A stretch of DNA of 9,294 nt, taken from NCBI GenBank assembly GCA_023386395.1, contig JAEWJV010000179.1, positions 1-9,294 on the forward strand, written 5' to 3'. The translations under genes were made by a program, and so were the position numbers. The notes beneath the pieces were generated by a model. The model was given only the letters and a program-made list of their open reading frames with translations, had not been told where the DNA came from and did no database searches. The stretch's first letter is position 1. Each line of letters begins with the position of its first letter. The stretch is from Bacteroidota bacterium. GTDB lineage: Bacteria; Bacteroidota; Bacteroidia; Chitinophagales; Chitinophagaceae. Below, piece after piece: positions 6,199 through 9,294 of the stretch.

Positions 6199-6224
6199 AA
6201 AGGAAAAACGCTGATGCCGGAAGG
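6199..6224 (+). repeat. Direct repeat, right copy, flanking the sigma-factor gene
   Basis: AAAGGAAAAACGCTGATGCC followed by GGAAGG matches 5347-5372 at 24 of 26 positions, in the same orientation. Beyond it the similarity fades (ATTGCT here, CCTTTGCA there). It lies about 230 bases upstream of the sigma gene's start. Confidence 0.75.
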
Positions 6225-6310
6225 ATTGCTATATTTTTTTTGATATGCATATTCAATATGAGCGTGCTTACAAGATCATTGAGTTTAATCCGGCATAATT
6301 CATTATCCAA

Positions 6311-6318
6311 TAGATTTG
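6311..6318 (+). promoter_or_regulatory. Possible -7 box for the 84-residue membrane protein gene
   Basis: TAGATTTG is an exact TAnnTTTG match 57 bases before the ATG at 6376. No TTTG is seen at the usual distance upstream, so this is a half-supported promoter. Confidence 0.35.
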
Positions 6319-6375
6319 TAAGAATCGTTTCAGTTGATTTTTGTATCGCTATAGCCGTTTAATAACTATATACAG

Positions 6376-6630
6376 ATGAACCAGCCAATATTTTTTATAT
6401 CATTGTTTTTGTTACTTCTTGTTTTACTTACAGGCGTTAAAGTATTTATATTGTTCAAAGCATCCCGCAGAAAAAATTTGCGCCGGTGGATATATTATAA
6501 CCAGTTTGAAATTGTTAACGCACCATCAGAACGTGCGAGAAGATTAAGAAAATTGCAAAACACTTTATCAATTATCCTGTTTATTTTTTTGTTGTTTTTT
6601 GCAGTTGTTTATTACCAGTTTCTAAAATAA
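6376..6630 (+). CDS. Small two-helix membrane protein, unknown function
   Basis: This 84-residue protein is built as helix, basic loop, helix. Residues 5-28 (about IFFISLFLLLLVLLTGVKVF and a few more) form a first membrane segment, 30-63 a strongly positive middle (ASRRKNLRRWIYYNQFEIVN, then SERARRLRKLQ), and 64-82 a second segment (LSIILFIFLLFFAVVYYQF). The positive-inside rule would place the middle in the cytoplasm with both ends outside. I recognise no named family, though similar small membrane proteins occur beside mobilisation genes in this phylum as far as I recall. It lies upstream of the mob genes but 323 bases from them, with the putative transfer origin between, so it is probably transcribed separately. 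Confidence 0.68.
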   Translation: MNQPIFFISLFLLLLVLLTGVKVFILFKASRRKNLRRWIYYNQFEIVNAPSERARRLRKLQNTLSIILFIFLLFFAVVYYQFLK

Positions 6631-6953
6631 ATGGCTTAATGGTAAAAGCAATTTTCAAAAAAATTGGAACCATCCCTGTTTCCCATTGCTTCAAAAACTC
6701 CCTTGATTTTTTGCATAGCATACCATAATACGGACATCTTGACTTGCCTTTAATTCCAGTTTATTTTTACTGTTTGATGTTAAGTAGAAATAACTTTTCA
6801 GTGTTCCGGTTTTGTGGCTGAGAAAAGCCTTAATGTGCCTATAGTCGCACATGGCAAGGTGTACAATTGTCCGACAATTGAACCTGCCCCTTAAGCCTCG
6901 GAACTCGGCAGGGGGAAAAGCAAACGCTTAAATGTTTAATGTGAAGAAGGATA
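6631..6953. other. Intergenic region ahead of the mob genes
   Basis: The first 200 bases hold no gene and no clear motif. The last 120 carry three adjoining inverted repeats, annotated as a candidate transfer origin. A TTGACT with a TATTTT 17 bases downstream (6740-6768) resembles an E. coli-type promoter, but Bacteroidota promoters do not use that consensus. Confidence 0.5.
6833..6915. other. Candidate origin of transfer (oriT)
   Basis: Three inverted repeats lie side by side within 85 bases, ending 40 bases before the relaxosome genes. ATGTGC (6833-6838) pairs with GCACAT (6847-6852). A long imperfect repeat at 6853-6888 has core arms CAATTGT (6864-6870) and ACAATTG (6874-6880) around CCG. 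Its outer arms GGCAAGGTGT and ACCTGCC pair on with one mismatch and three bulged bases. Then CCTGCC (6883-6888) pairs with GGCAGG (6907-6912). Transfer origins of MOBP-type systems usually sit just upstream of the accessory/relaxase genes and are built of such repeats. I cannot place the nick site. Confidence 0.6.
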
Positions 6954-7349
6954 ATGAAGCAGCAGGGAACAGAACATTATACACGCAAAATAACTATCCG
7001 GTTAAAGCCGCATGAATTTGCAAAACTGGAAGCCGCTCAGAAGGCTACCACCTGCAGCAAGCTGAGCGAATATGTCCGGCTTGTAATATTGAGCAAGCCT
7101 GTTACCATTACCTACCGCAACCAGGCAGCCGATGATTTTTTAAAAGAGATGATTCAGCTCAAAAACGAGTTGAATGCTATCGGCAATAATTTCAATCAGT
7201 CTGTTCACAAGCTGCACACACTTGATACCATCCCTGAAATCAAAGCCTGGGCAAAGCTGAATGAAACCACGAAGCAAATACTGTTAGAAAAAATTGAACA
7301 GATCAGAATTCGCATGAACCAAATCTATCAATCATGGTTGCAGCAATAA
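6954..7349 (+). CDS. Mobilisation accessory protein (MobC/MobA-type, ribbon-helix-helix)
   Basis: This 131-residue relaxosome protein probably binds the transfer origin and helps the relaxase open the DNA. The N-terminus has a ribbon-helix-helix look: a basic strand RKITIRLKPHEFAKLEAAQK (11-30), then SKLSEYVRLVIL (35-46). The middle shows the MobC-family core, with LKNELNAIGNNFNQ (69-82) corresponding to the usual N-x-L-N-Q-I-A pattern, followed by helices rich in K, E and I. In CTnDOT nomenclature the equivalent gene is called mobA, whereas the protein domain is named MobC, so I give no symbol. Its last 16 bases overlap the relaxase gene start, implying translational coupling. It begins 40 bases after the putative oriT. 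Confidence 0.85.
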   Translation: MKQQGTEHYTRKITIRLKPHEFAKLEAAQKATTCSKLSEYVRLVILSKPVTITYRNQAADDFLKEMIQLKNELNAIGNNFNQSVHKLHTLDTIPEIKAWAKLNETTKQILLEKIEQIRIRMNQIYQSWLQQ

Positions 7350-8641
7350 CAACACCGCACAGCATCAAGCGGGCGCTTAACTATAATGAAAAGAAAGTGC
7401 AGCAGGAAAAAGCACAGCTTATTCATGCCGGTAATTTTTTACAATTGCCGGAAGAAATGAATTTTTATGATAAGCTGAACCGGTTTGAAAGATTGATGAA
7501 ATTGAACCAACGTGCACAAACCAAAACCCTGCACGTGTCTTTAAATTTTCATCCTGCTGATTCTGCGAAACTGACAAAGGAAAAACTAATTAAACTTGCT
7601 GATGAATATATGAAGCGCATTGGTTTTGGCAATCAACCTTACCTCGTTTATCAACATCATGATGTCGGCCATCCGCATCTGCATATCGTTTCCACCACCA
7701 TACAGGATAATGGCAAGCGCATTAATACCCATAACCTGGGCAGGGATATTTCAACGCCCGCTACGAGGCAAATGGAAAAAGAATATAACCTTACGCCGGC
7801 CTTAAAGCAAAACCGGAAACTGGAGCAGCATCATGAAAGGGCAGCAGGCACACCCAAAATAGAATATGGTAAATCAGAAACCCGCCGCAGTATTACCAAT
7901 GTTTTGGATGTAGTGATTGACCGCTATAAATACACCTCCCTTGCCGAACTCAATGCTGTGCTGCAGCTTTATAATGTAATGGCAGACCGAGGAACTGAAG
8001 CCAGCCGGACATTTAAAAACGGTGGATTGCATTACCGTATACTGGATGGCAGCGGTCAAAAAACAGGTGTGCCGATAAAGGCCAGCCAGATATATAATAG
8101 GCCTATACTGAATTATTTAGAAAGGAAGTTCAACGAGAATAAATTAAAGCGCCAACCGGACATGAGGCGATTAAAAACTGCTATTGATTTTACGCTGCTT
8201 AAAAATCCCGGGAGTCTGAACGAGCTTTTAAAAGCGCTCGAAAAAGAAAGAGTATCAGTAATAGTGCGGCGAAGCCGGGAAGGAAAAATCTATGGCATGA
8301 CTTATATAGACCATCAAACAAGATCAGTATTCAACGGCAGCGACTTGGGCAAAGAATATGCTGCCAAAAGAATGCTTGAACGATTGGGTTTAGATCAAAG
8401 CAAGTCGCTACAAAAAGAATTGACACAGGAGCAGCAGCAATATAAACCACGAGTTCATGAACCTGCTCATTCACCTGAAACAGCTAAAGAAATTTCACCG
8501 CTTGATAATCTTTTCAAAGGATTATCCAAAGCGCTTGAACAGGTGATACAACCGGAAGAAACAAATGAACAGCTTGCTTATGAGTTAAGGGAAGAACAAA
8601 AAAGAAGGAAGAAAAAAAGGGAACATTCCCATGAACCATAA
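7334..8641 (+). CDS. Relaxase / mobilisation nuclease (MobB-type, MOBP-like)
   Basis: This 435-residue relaxase should nick one strand at the transfer origin and stay covalently attached to its 5' end. The N-terminal catalytic domain (about 1-150) has SIKRALNYNEKKV (10-22) with Y17 as the likely nucleophile, a strand with TLHVSLNFHPAD (65-76), and the histidine motif YQHHDVGHPHLHIVSTTI (106-123). H113, H115 and H117 are the probable metal ligands, with H109-D110 just ahead of them. The middle (about 180-350) is a mixed domain of unknown role. The C-terminus is highly charged (EEQKRRKKKREH), probably flexible and DNA- or coupling-protein-contacting. Length is normal for the MobB relaxases of CTnDOT-like elements. 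It overlaps the accessory gene by 16 bases. No frameshift or missing catalytic residue is seen, so it is probably functional. Confidence 0.93.
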   Translation: MVAAITTPHSIKRALNYNEKKVQQEKAQLIHAGNFLQLPEEMNFYDKLNRFERLMKLNQRAQTKTLHVSLNFHPADSAKLTKEKLIKLADEYMKRIGFGNQPYLVYQHHDVGHPHLHIVSTTIQDNGKRINTHNLGRDISTPATRQMEKEYNLTPALKQNRKLEQHHERAAGTPKIEYGKSETRRSITNVLDVVIDRYKYTSLAELNAVLQLYNVMADRGTEASRTFKNGGLHYRILDGSGQKTGVPIKASQIYNRPILNYLERKFNENKLKRQPDMRRLKTAIDFTLLKNPGSLNELLKALEKERVSVIVRRSREGKIYGMTYIDHQTRSVFNGSDLGKEYAAKRMLERLGLDQSKSLQKELTQEQQQYKPRVHEPAHSPETAKEISPLDNLFKGLSKALEQVIQPEETNEQLAYELREEQKRRKKKREHSHEP

Positions 8642-8657
8642 AACAGTTTTTTTATGA

Positions 8658-8697
8658 AACGCCTATGCAAAATTTTTACATACAGGGTATAGGCGTT
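8658..8697 (+). promoter_or_regulatory. Hairpin between relaxase and coupling-protein genes
   Basis: AACGCCTAT (8658-8666) and ATAGGCGTT (8689-8697) are perfect 9-base reverse complements with a 22-base loop. No T-run follows the right arm, so it is not a standard terminator. It starts 17 bases after the relaxase stop and ends 35 bases before the next start codon. It could be an RNA stability or attenuation element, or a protein-binding palindrome. Confidence 0.5.
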
Positions 8698-8732
8698 CCA
8701 TCTGACCCAATAAAAAAACAAAAAATAAACAG

Positions 8733-9294
8733 ATGAAACAATCTACAGGTGAGAATGAAATGGGGTTGCGCAAAATCATGGATTTAACACGCATGATCAG
8801 TATCGTTATTTTGTTACTGCATATTTATTTTACCTGCTATGGTGCTTTTAAACTGTGGCATTTGACCCATCCTGTCGGTGACAAGATATTACAGAATTTA
8901 ATCAGGACAGGTTTGTTTGCGTCGTTCAACAAACCGAAGCTGATAGCACTAGGTTTACTGGCTTTGGCACTGTTAGGAGTAGCCGGTAAAAAAGGCGAAA
9001 AATTTAATTACCGTCTGGCACGGGCTTACCTCTTAACAGGCCTGCTATTATATTTTGGCAGTGAACTGTCATTGCAGCTACAGCAATCACCCACCACCGT
9101 TGCAGAAGTTTACATAAGCTTTACAGCTATAGGTTATATACTTGTATTAACCGGTGGAGCATTACTGACACGCATTATTAAACTCAAATTAAACGGTGAT
9201 GTTTTCAACAAACAAAATGAAACTTTCCCGCAGGAAGAAAGGCTGATTGAAACAGAAGATTCCCTAAACTTTCCAACACGCTACCGGCTGAGAA
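8733..9294 (+). CDS. Type IV coupling protein (YWFCY/TraG-type), N-terminal part
   Basis: Reading from ATG 8733 gives 187 residues and no stop before the window ends. After a short polar start (MKQSTGENEMGLRKIMDLTR) come four membrane segments at about 21-42, 69-85, 97-113 and 125-147, then a soluble start ending FPTRYRLR. The stretch ISIVILLLHIYFTCYGAF (22-39) matches the N-terminal YWFCY domain of Bacteroidota conjugation coupling proteins. The missing part should hold the VirD4/TraG-type ATPase that passes the relaxase-DNA complex to the secretion channel. In CTnDOT naming the equivalent is mobC. It follows the relaxase by 91 bases, in the usual accessory-relaxase-coupling order. Identity rests on the membrane domain and context, because no Walker motif is in view. 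Confidence 0.82.
   Translation, partial: MKQSTGENEMGLRKIMDLTRMISIVILLLHIYFTCYGAFKLWHLTHPVGDKILQNLIRTGLFASFNKPKLIALGLLALALLGVAGKKGEKFNYRLARAYLLTGLLLYFGSELSLQLQQSPTTVAEVYISFTAIGYILVLTGGALLTRIIKLKLNGDVFNKQNETFPQEERLIETEDSLNFPTRYRLR

Larger units (their letters stand above)
5969..6375. other. Divergent intergenic region between sigma factor and membrane protein genes
   Basis: These 400 bases separate the minus-strand sigma gene from the plus-strand 84-residue gene and should carry promoters for both. They hold a pair of 12-base repeats at 21-base spacing (6043-6075), a small A/T hairpin (CTTTATT 6181-6187, AATAAAG 6196-6202), the right copy of the direct repeat (6199-6224), and a possible -7 box (6311-6318). 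No reading frame here looks coding. Confidence 0.55.

Noticed and set aside
6740..6768. TTGACT and TATTTT at 17-base spacing, resembling an E. coli sigma-70 promoter
   Set aside because: The Bacteroidota primary sigma factor uses TTTG and TAnnTTTG boxes, and such A/T-rich matches arise easily by chance.
1..9294. CRISPR array, tRNA/rRNA gene, integrase or known defence system
   Set aside because: No regularly spaced repeats, tRNA-like or rRNA sequence, recombinase motif or recognisable defence gene was seen on either strand.

Overview
The window looks like a stretch of Bacteroidota chromosome carrying part of an integrated conjugative element. Chitinophagaceae or a close relative is my guess. 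The reasons are A/T-rich intergenic sequence, start codons without clear Shine-Dalgarno sites, a TAnnTTTG-type promoter box, and a gene set (ssb, J-domain protein, DUF6908-like protein, stand-alone RadC, MobA/MobB-type relaxosome genes, YWFCY-type coupling protein) typical of CTnDOT-like elements in this phylum. These family assignments come from recognising motifs by eye, not from a search.

Left part (1-2593): the minus-strand start of a secreted protein (1-133), an empty A/T-rich gap containing one hairpin, and a complete minus-strand 528-residue GT-C-type membrane glycosyltransferase (700-2286). Nothing here belongs obviously to the mobile element; it may be host chromosome or cargo.

Middle part (2594-5346): a GC-richer, hairpin-rich non-coding block (2594-3099) contains an intrinsic-terminator-like hairpin and a 110-bp segment bounded by a long inverted repeat. 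A plus-strand set follows: a 68-residue basic protein, ssb, a J-domain protein, a DUF6908-like protein and a short RadC. These probably form one operon that handles DNA in the element's life cycle. It ends in an unusual set of overlapping hairpins.

Sigma segment (about 5347-6228): a minus-strand ECF-type sigma factor gene with no anti-sigma gene beside it. It is flanked by two near-identical copies (24 of 26 bases) of a direct repeat, and upstream of it are two 12-base repeats exactly 21 bases apart, so it may be an inserted or rearranged module.

Right part (6376-9294): a small two-helix membrane protein, then a mobilisation module. A cluster of inverted repeats at 6833-6915 is a strong origin-of-transfer candidate. 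It is followed by a ribbon-helix-helix/MobC-type accessory protein, a MOB-type relaxase overlapping it by 16 bases, and the start of the membrane-anchored coupling protein, which runs off the window. The accessory protein and relaxase would act at the origin and the coupling protein would pass the DNA to a type IV secretion channel outside the window. No integrase, tRNA, rRNA, CRISPR array or recognisable defence system is present.
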